The notes under the pieces were generated by a model, which was given only the letters and a program-made list of their open reading frames with translations, did no database searches and had not been told where the DNA came from. A DNA stretch of 64,000 nucleotides from Aquirickettsiella gammari. Its GTDB lineage: Bacteria; Pseudomonadota; Gammaproteobacteria; Diplorickettsiales; Diplorickettsiaceae. The stretch is from the NCBI GenBank assembly GCA_963701065.1, contig OY969558.1, positions 1,116,001 through 1,180,000 on the forward strand. The letters are read 5' to 3'. Positions 1-8,485 of the stretch are shown in pieces. The position numbers and the translations under genes were made by a program. Each line of letters starts with the position of its first letter. Position 1 is the first letter of the stretch.

Positions 1-301
1 GTATTAAGCTAGCGGCATTATAAATTCTGTCAAAGTGGTAATGTGGATGGCCTAATATAATTGTAATATCCACAGATTGCGCTTGAATGATTTTTAAAGC
101 TTCAATTATTTGCGTCTCAAAATCCTTGCGTAGTAATAAATCTTCAGCAGGATAACCACTCAATGCAAGTTCAGGAAAAACTAATAAATCGACGGAGGCT
201 TGTTTAGCTTTTTGAATGGTGTTTAGAATTATTTGCGTGTTGCCATTAATATCTCCTGCTAAGAAGTTTAATTGTGCTACGGCAATATGCAATGTTGACA
301 T
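1..301 (-). CDS. nadE: NAD+ synthetase, glutamine-dependent (N-terminal part, runs off window)
   Basis: Only the first 100 codons lie in the window; the gene continues past base 1. The translation starts MSTLHIAVAQLNFLAGD and contains the nitrilase-fold segment DLLVFPELALSGYPAEDLL, whose Glu belongs to the Glu-Lys-Cys triad of the glutaminase domain. The family makes NAD+ from nicotinate adenine dinucleotide, using ammonia released from glutamine by this domain. The ATG at 301 follows a GAGG ribosome site and lies 16 bp after the lptG stop, so it is probably the third gene of an lptF-lptG-nadE transcript. The C-terminal synthetase domain cannot be seen. Confidence 0.88.
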   Translation of the reverse strand, partial: MSTLHIAVAQLNFLAGDINGNTQIILNTIQKAKQASVDLLVFPELALSGYPAEDLLLRKDFETQIIEALKIIQAQSVDITIILGHPHYHFDRIYNAASLI

Positions 302-317
302 GATGACCTCGAGATTA

Positions 318-1385
318 TTATCGCGCCCATCGCATTAACAGGAGCGCGATGAGCATAAAAATAAATATGGGTAGTAAAGCTGCTAAAAATGGCGGCCATT
401 GATACACGATGGCAAATGGACCAAAAAAATCATTTAAAAGATAAAAGCCGAATCCGACGATAACACCTACAATAGTGCGTAAGCTAGTCGCTAGACTTCT
501 TAAATGTTTAAAGGTAAATGGGATAGACAAGCATAGCATAACCCAGATAGCCAGTGGTTGTAGTACGCGTTGCCAAAAAGCGAGTTCATATTGACTCGTA
601 TTAAGTCGATTTTCCCGTCGATAATGGATATATTCGTTAAGTTGTTTTAAAGACATTTCTTCTGGTTGAATAATCGAGATGTTTAAAAGTTTAGGGCTAA
701 AAGAGAGTGGCCAAATTTCATGCGCTGTATGCGTAGAGCGAATTTTTTTTAAGCTAATTATGCTGGTTACAATGTCATAAGCATTCCAAGTATTTCCTTG
801 GTAATTAATTTGTCGGGCAAAACTAGATGCAAGCAGATTGTTATGATCGTCAAATTGGTAGCGAGTTACTTTATTTAAATGACTTGGGTTTAAAATCGAT
901 TGAATATAAATATAATTACGTCCATCGCGGATCCAAACAGCACCTTGTTGCGTCATTAAAGTTTGTCCATTAGTGGTAAGAAAGGATTTATGGCTCTCCG
1001 CCAAACGAGCCGCCCGAGGGGCTAAGCCTTCTCCTAGCAAAACGGTTAGGAAAACCATTAATAGGGTGGCTTTAAGTAAACTCCAAGCCATTTGGTAAAG
1101 AGAAACGCCATTCGAATGTAGGATCATTAATTCGCTGTGTCTTGCTAAAACACTTAAACCCAGAATGCTTCCTAATAAGATAGCCACAGGGAAAAAACTA
1201 TAAAATTGGGACGGAAGGGTGAGTAGGACGTAATAAAAAGCATTCAACAAGGTATAGTGACCGTAGCCGATATCACGCGTTTCAGAAATTAACTTAATCA
1301 GTGAAAAAAGTACCAGTAATATCGCAAGTACCGATAAGGTGGTTCCGATGACGGTTTTACCTAAGTAGCGGTCTATAATTTTCAT
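318..1385 (-). CDS. lptG: LPS export permease LptG
   Basis: Inner-membrane subunit of the LptB2FG ABC transporter, which extracts lipopolysaccharide from the inner membrane and feeds it to the LptA bridge. The 355-residue protein starts MKIIDRYLGKTV, the typical LptG start, has three N-terminal membrane segments with the LARHSELMILHSNGVS coupling-helix region, a periplasmic beta-jellyroll in the middle (about residues 130-260) and three C-terminal membrane segments. It overlaps lptF by 4 bp (ATGA), so the two are translationally coupled. I assign G rather than F from the DRYxGKT start and the SEL motif; the neighbour has the F-type TRE start. Presence of LptG implies a made and exported LPS. 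Confidence 0.93.
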   Translation of the reverse strand: MKIIDRYLGKTVIGTTLSVLAILLVLFSLIKLISETRDIGYGHYTLLNAFYYVLLTLPSQFYSFFPVAILLGSILGLSVLARHSELMILHSNGVSLYQMAWSLLKATLLMVFLTVLLGEGLAPRAARLAESHKSFLTTNGQTLMTQQGAVWIRDGRNYIYIQSILNPSHLNKVTRYQFDDHNNLLASSFARQINYQGNTWNAYDIVTSIISLKKIRSTHTAHEIWPLSFSPKLLNISIIQPEEMSLKQLNEYIHYRRENRLNTSQYELAFWQRVLQPLAIWVMLCLSIPFTFKHLRSLATSLRTIVGVIVGFGFYLLNDFFGPFAIVYQWPPFLAALLPIFIFMLIALLLMRWAR

Positions 1386-2512
1386 CGTTTTAGCTTAAAT
1401 AGGTGAGATAGGTAGTATTTGACCCGATTCCAGCCCAAGGCATAACACCAAGCTAATGCTATAGCAACGAGCAGTAGACCGTGTATCCACCAAAGACCCC
1501 AGCGATAAGAAATTTCACCATTTTCTATCCAATTACGTCCAACCAGTAATAAATTAAGATACATAATATAAATGACGATAGCAGGTAGTATATGGATATA
1601 TTTTCCTCGTCTCGGATTCACCCTACTTAAAGGGATGGCGAGTAAAGCTAAAAGTAAGATGGAAATAGGTGCAGATAGCCGCCATTGTAATTCAGAAAAA
1701 TAGCCAGGCTTATTGGCTTTACTCGCTTGCCATAAAGTAAGGCTCGACATCGCATCCTGTTGATTATTAACCGCTGTCGTGTTTAAGTCTATGCGCACTC
1801 CATAGTTTGCAAATTGGGTTATATAATATTCTGTTTGTCCAGGTATTCCTTGGTAACGTTTTCCATTGACGGCAACAAAGAAAGCCTCTTTGGTGACGGG
1901 ATTGATCGTTTGATAACCGCTATTGGCACTCAGTATGGTCCAGGGGGTTACTTCACTGGCTAGTCCCCGCCGGTTTGTTTGCGCCATGAAGATATTTTTA
2001 ACTGATTGGCGATCCGCGGCGACACTTTCTACATAAATAATGCGCTGTCCTCCATTGGTTTGTTGAAAACTACCAGGCCGTACGGTTTGTAATTCGACAG
2101 CAGTTCCCGTCTGAGTGAGTAATTTATTACGATAACTTAATAGATAGGGGTTTAAGCCAAGATTTAAGGCTGCAACAATAAATGTCAGCCCGATGATAAA
2201 GGGTAAGCTCATTCGTGTCAGTCGTGCCAAACTAAATCCACAAGCATTGAGAACCGTCATTTCATAGTCAGCATAAAGACGACCATAGGTAAACAAAATG
2301 GCAAGAAATAAACTAAAGGGGAGGAGTATGGCTAAAAAACGAGGAGACTCAAGGATTATCAGCTTCCACAATATACCAACAGCGAATTTTCCACCGGCTA
2401 CCTGATTAAGATAATGTACAAACTCATTACTCATTAAAATAATGAATAAAAGGCTGGTAATGAGCAAGAGGCTGGTGAGTACCTCTCGGGTTAGGTAACG
2501 AAAAAGAATCAT
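1382..2512 (-). CDS. lptF: LPS export permease LptF
   Basis: Partner of LptG in the LPS-extracting ABC transporter. It has 376 residues and starts MILFRYLTREVLTSLL, the LptF-type RYLxRE start, followed by TM1-3, the cytoplasmic motif YGRLYADYEMTVLNACGFS that contacts LptB, a periplasmic domain (about 135-265) and three C-terminal membrane helices ending in a basic tail. It is the first gene of the minus-strand lptF-lptG-nadE set and diverges from pepA across 134 bp, the conserved gammaproteobacterial arrangement. No clear promoter could be fixed in that gap. Confidence 0.93.
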   Translation of the reverse strand: MILFRYLTREVLTSLLLITSLLFIILMSNEFVHYLNQVAGGKFAVGILWKLIILESPRFLAILLPFSLFLAILFTYGRLYADYEMTVLNACGFSLARLTRMSLPFIIGLTFIVAALNLGLNPYLLSYRNKLLTQTGTAVELQTVRPGSFQQTNGGQRIIYVESVAADRQSVKNIFMAQTNRRGLASEVTPWTILSANSGYQTINPVTKEAFFVAVNGKRYQGIPGQTEYYITQFANYGVRIDLNTTAVNNQQDAMSSLTLWQASKANKPGYFSELQWRLSAPISILLLALLAIPLSRVNPRRGKYIHILPAIVIYIMYLNLLLVGRNWIENGEISYRWGLWWIHGLLLVAIALAWCYALGWNRVKYYLSHLFKLKR

Positions 2513-2646
2513 TTTATAGATTAGCGATAGAAGATTGGAAATTATTTCATAAACAAGGTGTTGAATCTAGCAAATAAGCAGAATTTAGGTAAACTGGATC
2601 ATCATTTAGTCCGATAGACATACTAAAATAATTTTAGGAGAGTACG

Positions 2647-4140
2647 ATGCAATATGCTATAGAATCGATCGAACCCATCAAGTCAACCAGTGATTGCTTA
2701 ATTGTCGGTATTTTTCAAGCCAGACGACTCTCTAAATGTGCTCAGCAACTCAATAAGCTAAGCCAAGCTTATATCCAGCAAATTTTGGATAAAGGTGATT
2801 TAACGGAAGAGTTAGGTAAAAGCCTGCTTCTTTATAATGTGCCTGGGATTTCTGCAACCCGTATCCTGCTTGTTTATTGTGGAGAGGAGTCTAATTTATC
2901 TTTAACTGATTTTCGTAAAATCATTAGTTGTGTAGCGGCTGTCATTAAGTCAATACAGGCAATCGAAATCACTAGTTATTTAACCGAGCTTAGAGTCAAT
3001 GATTGTGATTTGTGTGACCAGATACGCCAGACTATCGAGCTAACAGAGGACTGTTTTTATAGCTTTGATGCGCTAAAGACAGATAAAAAAGATAAATCAT
3101 CGTACGCTAAGAAATTTGTATTTAATCTTCCCAGCAAAGAAGATTTAATGAATGCATCAAAAACTATAAAGCAAGCTTTAGCCATTACGGCAGGAATAAA
3201 ATTAACTAAAGATTTAGCCAATCTACCGGCTAATTTGTGTACCCCCCGCATTATGGCTGAACAAGCTAAAAAACTAGCCAAGGAAGTGGGTCTTACAATG
3301 CATGATTTGGCAAAAACAGAGGTAGAAAAAGAAGGGATGGGGGCCTTGTTGGCTGTGGCTCAAGGCTCCGATGAACCTTTACGATTTATTACTTTGGAGT
3401 ATAAGGGTGCTGCTAAAAAGAAGCAAAAGCCAGTGGTATTAGTAGGCAAGGGTGTTACCTTTGATTCAGGTGGGATTTGTCTAAAGCCAGCTTCAGGTAT
3501 GGAGGAAATGAAATTTGATATGTCAGGTGCTGCTAGTGTTATGGGTATATTGAAAGCCATTGCTGAGCTTAAATTACCGATTAATGTGGTAGGTATTATG
3601 CCGCTTACCGAAAATTTGCCAAGTGGCTCAGCGGTTAAACCAGGCGATGTGGTAAAAACACTTTCTGGGCTTACCGTCGAGGTGATCAATACGGATGCAG
3701 AAGGTCGTCTTATTTTGGCAGATGCATTAACTTATAGCGAACGTTTTAATCCGGATGTTGTTATTGATATGGCCACCTTAACAGGCGCTATTATTGTTGC
3801 CTTAGGTGCAGTAGCGACTGGAATGATGAGTAATAATGCGAAGCTTGCATTGGAAATAGAAAAAGCAGCTCAGCAGAGTCATGACCGGGTATGGTCTTTA
3901 CCTTTATGGGATGATTATCAACAACAGATTGACAGCAATGTAGCAGATATTTCTAATGTCGGTATCGGTGGTGGTAAGAGTATTACAGCGGCTTGTTTCC
4001 TATCTCGATTTACTAAAAAGCTGCAATGGGCTCATTTAGATATTGCTGGGACTGCTTGGAAAAGCGGCACCGATAAAACAGCGACGGGTCGGCCCGTGTC
4101 TTTGTTAGTTCAGTTTTTATTAAATCGCTGTAAAAAATAA
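2647..4140 (+). CDS. pepA: Leucyl aminopeptidase (M17 family)
   Basis: Cytosolic two-metal aminopeptidase that removes N-terminal residues from peptides; in some relatives PepA also acts as a DNA-binding protein in site-specific recombination and transcription control. The 497 residues show the N-terminal macro-like domain and the C-terminal catalytic domain. Signatures are VGKGVTFDSGG near residue 266, with metal and catalytic Lys and Asp, and the family signature NTDAEGRLIL near residue 348, with Asp, Glu and catalytic Arg. The ATG is preceded by AGGAG at a good distance. It stands alone, diverging from lptF and followed by 141 bp before the pilin operon. Length is standard for the family. 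Confidence 0.96.
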   Translation: MQYAIESIEPIKSTSDCLIVGIFQARRLSKCAQQLNKLSQAYIQQILDKGDLTEELGKSLLLYNVPGISATRILLVYCGEESNLSLTDFRKIISCVAAVIKSIQAIEITSYLTELRVNDCDLCDQIRQTIELTEDCFYSFDALKTDKKDKSSYAKKFVFNLPSKEDLMNASKTIKQALAITAGIKLTKDLANLPANLCTPRIMAEQAKKLAKEVGLTMHDLAKTEVEKEGMGALLAVAQGSDEPLRFITLEYKGAAKKKQKPVVLVGKGVTFDSGGICLKPASGMEEMKFDMSGAASVMGILKAIAELKLPINVVGIMPLTENLPSGSAVKPGDVVKTLSGLTVEVINTDAEGRLILADALTYSERFNPDVVIDMATLTGAIIVALGAVATGMMSNNAKLALEIEKAAQQSHDRVWSLPLWDDYQQQIDSNVADISNVGIGGGKSITAACFLSRFTKKLQWAHLDIAGTAWKSGTDKTATGRPVSLLVQFLLNRCKK

Positions 4141-4220
4141 CAAGCAATAAACGTCACTTTATCGATATTTATTTTGTTTAGAAAGAAACGCAGTTATCTT
4201 TTTTACCATCAAATGTCTAG

Positions 4221-4249
4221 TTGCATAGATTATATATTATTTATATAAT
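4221..4249 (+). promoter_or_regulatory. Sigma70-type promoter of the pilV-pilW-pilX operon
   Basis: TTGCAT at 4221-4226, a 17-nt spacer, and a perfect TATAAT at 4244-4249, lying 33 bp before the pilV start codon. The spacer and the -10 region are almost pure A/T. This is the only well-spaced promoter I see in the pepA-pilV gap, so the pilin genes are probably transcribed independently of pepA. Confidence 0.5.
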
Positions 4250-4281
4250 ATATTTGGCTTTATGTATAAGGATATTGTAAC

Positions 4282-4680
4282 TTGAGACTAATAAAAAAGA
4301 TTAAAGTTCAATTGTTATTGAATAATTGCCAGCAAGGATTTAGCTTAATCGAAGTCATGGTAGCGGCTTTAATATTAAGTTTTGGCCTATTAGGTTTTGC
4401 GCAAGGCCAATTGATGGCTTTTCGTAACAGCCAACATGCCTATCTGCTTGGTTTAGCTGATTTAAAGAATAATGAACTGGCTGAACGTCTTAGGATTTGT
4501 GGGATACAATCACGATGTATACAACAAGAATTAAGTTTATGGAAAGCAGAGGTTAATAAAAGTTTTCCTGATGGAAAAGCACAAATCTCGGTAAAAGATT
4601 TGAACTATCAAAGTAGAATACAGTGGTTTTCTCCGGATTATCAACCTACACTGTTCCTATATTTACTATTCCGACTATGA
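4282..4680 (+). CDS. pilV: Type IV pilus minor pilin PilV
   Basis: A 132-residue prepilin-like protein. A short basic leader of 21 residues ends in Gly before FSLIEVMVAALILS; this is the prepilin peptidase site, with the conserved Glu at mature position 5, followed by the hydrophobic pilin helix. The region LADLKNNELAERLRICG matches PilV proteins. The family initiates pilus assembly from the tip in the inner membrane. The start is TTG at 4282 with AAGGA about 10 bp upstream; no in-frame ATG gives a leader. The 3' end overlaps pilW by 4 bp (ATGA). The mature part is short for PilV, so the C-terminal domain is small. Confidence 0.85.
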   Translation: MRLIKKIKVQLLLNNCQQGFSLIEVMVAALILSFGLLGFAQGQLMAFRNSQHAYLLGLADLKNNELAERLRICGIQSRCIQQELSLWKAEVNKSFPDGKAQISVKDLNYQSRIQWFSPDYQPTLFLYLLFRL

Positions 4681-5534
4681 AGCAAGTAGAGCGAGGATAC
4701 AGCCTGCTTGAATTGCTAATTGCTATAACGTTGGCTTTATTTCTTAGTTCGGGGATGATAAATATTTTTATTCAAAGTAAAAATATTTATCAGTTAACGC
4801 AGAATTTAAATAAAATTCAAGCCAGTGCACGGATTGCGATTAATGCACTGAGTCATGATATTCGGATGGCCGGTTTAATTGGCTGTGTACGCTTAATCGA
4901 TTTTTTACCACTACATAGCCATTTAACACTTGGTACAAGTTTAGTAGTTTGGCATAAGGGACAAACTACAGCCAAGTTAGCATTGCCAAAGTTAGCTCGG
5001 TATCGACAAGATAGTGATATTGTTTTAATTCAGTCAATGAATCCAAACACTATTCCGGTAAGATTTGCAAAAGCTAACAATATTTCTTTAATAAATAGAA
5101 CCGTATTTGCGCCTAAAGACAACTTGCTAATTAGTGATTGTCAACATGCAGAGGTTTTTAATTGGGGTCATAAAAATTTAAAATATACTTATCAAATCGG
5201 TAGCGAAGTAGGTTTTTTCGATAAAATTATTTATTACATTGGAGATACTGGGCGTATTAGTGAAATGGGGCAAGGTATTTATGCCTTATATCGACGAAAT
5301 TTGAATAAATCGGCAAAAAAACCGATTGAATTAGTAGAAGACATCGAGAAAATGTCAATTCGACTCGGATTAAAAGACGCGTATGGAAATTTAAATTATA
5401 TAGATGCCGATAAGGTAAAGCGGTGGTCTGATGCACGTAGCGTTGAAATTAAATTGTTACTAACTAATAGAAAACAAATTCGGCGTGAATGGCGATACAT
5501 TATAGCGTTACGTGAACGAGAAACATATGATTAG
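4677..5534 (+). CDS. pilW: Type IV pilus minor pilin PilW
   Basis: I place the start at the ATG at 4677 inside the ATGA overlap with pilV, giving 285 residues; the open frame extends to 4623, but that would put 18 residues before a leader that is already complete. The protein begins MKQVERG/YSLLELLIA, a prepilin cleavage site with Glu5, and then the pilin helix. RIAINALSHDIRMAGLIGC is characteristic of PilW, where many members carry DxRxAG after the helix. It works with PilV and PilX in the minor-pilin priming complex. The C-terminal part (about 100-285) is a beta-rich globular domain. Confidence 0.87.
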   Translation: MKQVERGYSLLELLIAITLALFLSSGMINIFIQSKNIYQLTQNLNKIQASARIAINALSHDIRMAGLIGCVRLIDFLPLHSHLTLGTSLVVWHKGQTTAKLALPKLARYRQDSDIVLIQSMNPNTIPVRFAKANNISLINRTVFAPKDNLLISDCQHAEVFNWGHKNLKYTYQIGSEVGFFDKIIYYIGDTGRISEMGQGIYALYRRNLNKSAKKPIELVEDIEKMSIRLGLKDAYGNLNYIDADKVKRWSDARSVEIKLLLTNRKQIRREWRYIIALRERETYD

Positions 5535-5577
5535 CCGCCTATTATTTTTAATAAAAAACAACAAGAAGGATTAACAC

Positions 5578-6066
5578 ATGTTAGGCTTCGATGTCCGTAA
5601 TAGGGATAAACAGCAAGGATTTATCTTAGTGACAGGTTTATTATTTCTTTTTATGATGGCTTTAATGGTATTATCTTTATTGAATACAGTACATTTAGAA
5701 CTAAGGATGAGCCAAAATTTGGCGATAGCGTCACAACAATTCCAGGTAGCCGAAGCCGGATTAAAAATAGCAGAAAATCGACTTACTCTGTTAGTACAAC
5801 GAAAAATATTAGATCTACACCAACAACTTAATTATGCTGATTTTCAACTTAGCTATGATATTGAACGTCTTGCTATGCCATTTTGCTGCCATGAAAAAAT
5901 AGCTTATATCTATCGTATCCTTGCAAAGGCAAGGCAAACAGCGGCAGATGCAGCACTTATTTTAGAAACAACCTATGCTGTAGCAGGAAATGAAGATTGT
6001 CAGGGAGGAGAAGCTCAATTGATTAGAACAGGGCGTGGTGCTTGGCGAGAATTAAACAAGTATTAG
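5578..6066 (+). CDS. pilX: Type IV pilus assembly protein PilX-like
   Basis: A 162-residue protein with N-terminal GFILVTGLLFLFMMALMVLS, the PilX/PilX_N type of pilin-like helix. It lacks Glu at mature position 5, as is usual for this subfamily. It continues with ELRMSQNLAIASQQFQVAEAGL, corresponding to the ERMAGN...AFQAAEAAL signature of PilX. It lies 43 bp after pilW and is likely cotranscribed. No pilY1, pilE or fimT follows; the next gene is fadE, so the usual minor-pilin operon ends here. Cysteines at about residues 102-103 and near residue 143 may form a disulfide in the globular domain. Confidence 0.82.
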   Translation: MLGFDVRNRDKQQGFILVTGLLFLFMMALMVLSLLNTVHLELRMSQNLAIASQQFQVAEAGLKIAENRLTLLVQRKILDLHQQLNYADFQLSYDIERLAMPFCCHEKIAYIYRILAKARQTAADAALILETTYAVAGNEDCQGGEAQLIRTGRGAWRELNKY

Positions 6067-6209
6067 TTATGGAGCCAGGAGTGATATTGGAATCTTAAAT
6101 TCTTGCATTCTGTGCCAGGAAACAACTAGGGTGTAGCAATCAATCACAAGGCTTATCTAGCGAAAATGTTAAAGTCTAATTAGGTTCATTAAGCTAATGG
6201 AGTGCTGTA

Positions 6210-8471
6210 ATGTGGTGGCTAATTAGTTTGATTGTTTTTGTTCTTGCTTTGATAGGTTCGTTTGGCGTGGGTCCATTACGCCGTTCTTTCTGGGTAAAAC
6301 CATTTTTAAGCTATTTGAAAAAAATACTTCCGCCTATTAGTGAAACGGAAAAAATCGTCTTAGAAGCAGGTGATACGTGGTGGGAAAAAGATTTATTCTG
6401 TGGTCAGCCTAATTGGAAAGTCTTGCATCATATTCCTTTATCTCGCTTAACGACCGAGGAGCAAGCATTTATCAATGATCAAGTTGAAATGCTTTGTAGC
6501 CTATTAGATGATTTTGACATACTCACTAAATACCACGACTTATTACCTACTGTTTGGACGTATCTAAAACAACAAAAATTTTTTGGTATGGTTATCCCTA
6601 AAAAATACGGTGGATTAGGTTTTTCTGCTTTAGCACATTCTACCGTTGTATTAAAGATTGCGACACGTTCGGTCAGTGCGGCGGTTAATACCTTAGTGCC
6701 TAATTCGCTGGGTCCTGCTGAATTATTACTTCATTATGGAACAAAAGAACAAAAAGACTATTACCTACCTAGACTTGCTATCGGTGAAGAAATTCCTTGT
6801 TTTGCATTGACCTCAGTGGATGCTGGCAGTGATGCGGCGGCATTACAAGATAGTGGAATTGTATGTAATGGGGTTTATCAAGCTAAAGAGATGATAGGCA
6901 TACGCCTTAATTTTAATAAACGCTATATCACTTTAGCGCCTATATCCACCGTCATTGGTATTGCTTTTAAATTAAGCGATCCCGATCATTTAATCGGATC
7001 AAAAACTGAAATAGGTATTACAGTTGCTTTAGTTCCCTCTTTATTGGCGGGGGTTGAAATAGGTAAACGCCATTCTCCGATGGGTTTAGCTTTTATGAAC
7101 GGTCCTATAATTGGTAAAAACGTTTTTATCCCAATTAGTTTTGTCATTGGCGGCGAAAAAATGTTGGGGCAAGGTTGGGGTATGTTAATGGAATGTTTAT
7201 CAGTAGGGCGTGGTATTTCTTTGCCCGCTGTTAGCGCGGCACAGGCGCAATTAGCCTACCGTATGACAGGCGCCTACAGTGTACTGCGAGAGCAATTTCA
7301 TCAGGCTGTCGCACACTTTGAAGGTGTAGCCGCCGCATTAGCAAGGATTGCCGGGTTAACTTATTTAATCGAGGCAACGCGTCGATTTACTGTGACCGCA
7401 GTAGATGCTTCATTAAAGCCAGCATTAGCTTCCTCGATAGCCAAATATCATATGACCGAATTTGCACGCACCATTGTTAATGACGCGATGGATATTCATG
7501 GTGGGCGGGGCATACAAATGGGGCCACGAAATTACTTGGCGCAAGGCTATATTGCAATACCGATATCGATTACTGTCGAGGGTGCTAATATCTTAACGCG
7601 TAATCTTATTTTGTTTGGTCAAGGGGCTGTACGCTGTCATCCTTACTTAAGAGATGAAATGGACGCCATTACAAAAAAAGATATGGTAAGTTTAGATAAA
7701 TTATTAATAGAACATTTTTCTTACAGCTTTAAAAACTTACTCAAAACCTTTAGCTTTGCTTTGGGACTAGGCCATTTTTTTGTCGATACGCCTATAAAAG
7801 AATTATCTTATTATTATCGCCAAATTTCCCGCTTATCAGCGGCTTTAGCTTTAGTGACAGATTTTACCTTAATAATATTAGGTGGAAGTTTAAAACGTAA
7901 GGAACGATTATCTGCACGCTTAGGTGATGTTTTAAGTTATCTTTATATGGCATCTAGCGTAGTTCGCTACGTGCAAGATTATCCATCATCCGAAGAAGAT
8001 CGTGTTTATGCGCAATGGGGCTTAGATTATTGTCTTTACCATATTCAATATTCCTTAGAAAAGTTTTTTAATAATTTTCCCAAGCCTTTTTTAGCTAAAA
8101 TATTAAAATTTATCGTTTTTCCACTAGGACGCCCTTATCAATTACCAACAGATAAACAAGATGCCCAACTCGTCTTTCCAATGACACAAATGTCTAAATT
8201 TCGTGATCGTATGACACAAGATTGTTATTTGGGTAAAAAACAAGAAGATGCAACAGGGCGTATCGAATTAGCGTTTAATCAATTTATGAAAACTGAAGGG
8301 ATTCAAAAAAAACTTAAAAAATTAAAAAAAGAAAGTGCACAGCAAAAATTAACCATGGAACAACTATTGAAATCTGCTTTAGCCGAAAAAATTCTTACCC
8401 AGCTAGAAATAGAGGAATTTATTTTAGCTAAAAAACTACAGCAAGATGCAATGCAAGTAGATGAGTTTTAA
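6210..8471 (+). CDS. fadE: Acyl-CoA dehydrogenase, FadE type
   Basis: FAD-dependent first step of beta-oxidation, converting acyl-CoA to trans-2-enoyl-CoA. The 753 residues start with a hydrophobic segment (MWWLISLIVFVLALIGSFG), as in other FadE proteins, then a linker, the acyl-CoA dehydrogenase fold, and the FadE-specific C-terminal extension. Recognisable pieces are CFALTSVDAGSDAAALQD, DIHGGRGIQMGPRNYL and TVEGANILTRNLI. Somewhat shorter than E. coli FadE (814). GGAG precedes the ATG. It is the first gene of a tight three-gene operon with the thiolase 14 bp downstream and the hydratase/dehydrogenase after that, which supplies the entire fatty-acid degradation spiral apart from the acyl-CoA ligase. 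Confidence 0.94.
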   Translation: MWWLISLIVFVLALIGSFGVGPLRRSFWVKPFLSYLKKILPPISETEKIVLEAGDTWWEKDLFCGQPNWKVLHHIPLSRLTTEEQAFINDQVEMLCSLLDDFDILTKYHDLLPTVWTYLKQQKFFGMVIPKKYGGLGFSALAHSTVVLKIATRSVSAAVNTLVPNSLGPAELLLHYGTKEQKDYYLPRLAIGEEIPCFALTSVDAGSDAAALQDSGIVCNGVYQAKEMIGIRLNFNKRYITLAPISTVIGIAFKLSDPDHLIGSKTEIGITVALVPSLLAGVEIGKRHSPMGLAFMNGPIIGKNVFIPISFVIGGEKMLGQGWGMLMECLSVGRGISLPAVSAAQAQLAYRMTGAYSVLREQFHQAVAHFEGVAAALARIAGLTYLIEATRRFTVTAVDASLKPALASSIAKYHMTEFARTIVNDAMDIHGGRGIQMGPRNYLAQGYIAIPISITVEGANILTRNLILFGQGAVRCHPYLRDEMDAITKKDMVSLDKLLIEHFSYSFKNLLKTFSFALGLGHFFVDTPIKELSYYYRQISRLSAALALVTDFTLIILGGSLKRKERLSARLGDVLSYLYMASSVVRYVQDYPSSEEDRVYAQWGLDYCLYHIQYSLEKFFNNFPKPFLAKILKFIVFPLGRPYQLPTDKQDAQLVFPMTQMSKFRDRMTQDCYLGKKQEDATGRIELAFNQFMKTEGIQKKLKKLKKESAQQKLTMEQLLKSALAEKILTQLEIEEFILAKKLQQDAMQVDEF

Positions 8472-8485
8472 CATAGGGAAACCTT

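Noticed and set aside
4623..4676. 18-codon extension of PilW into pilV
   Set aside because: The ATG at 4677 gives a normal short prepilin leader and an ATGA coupling to pilV.
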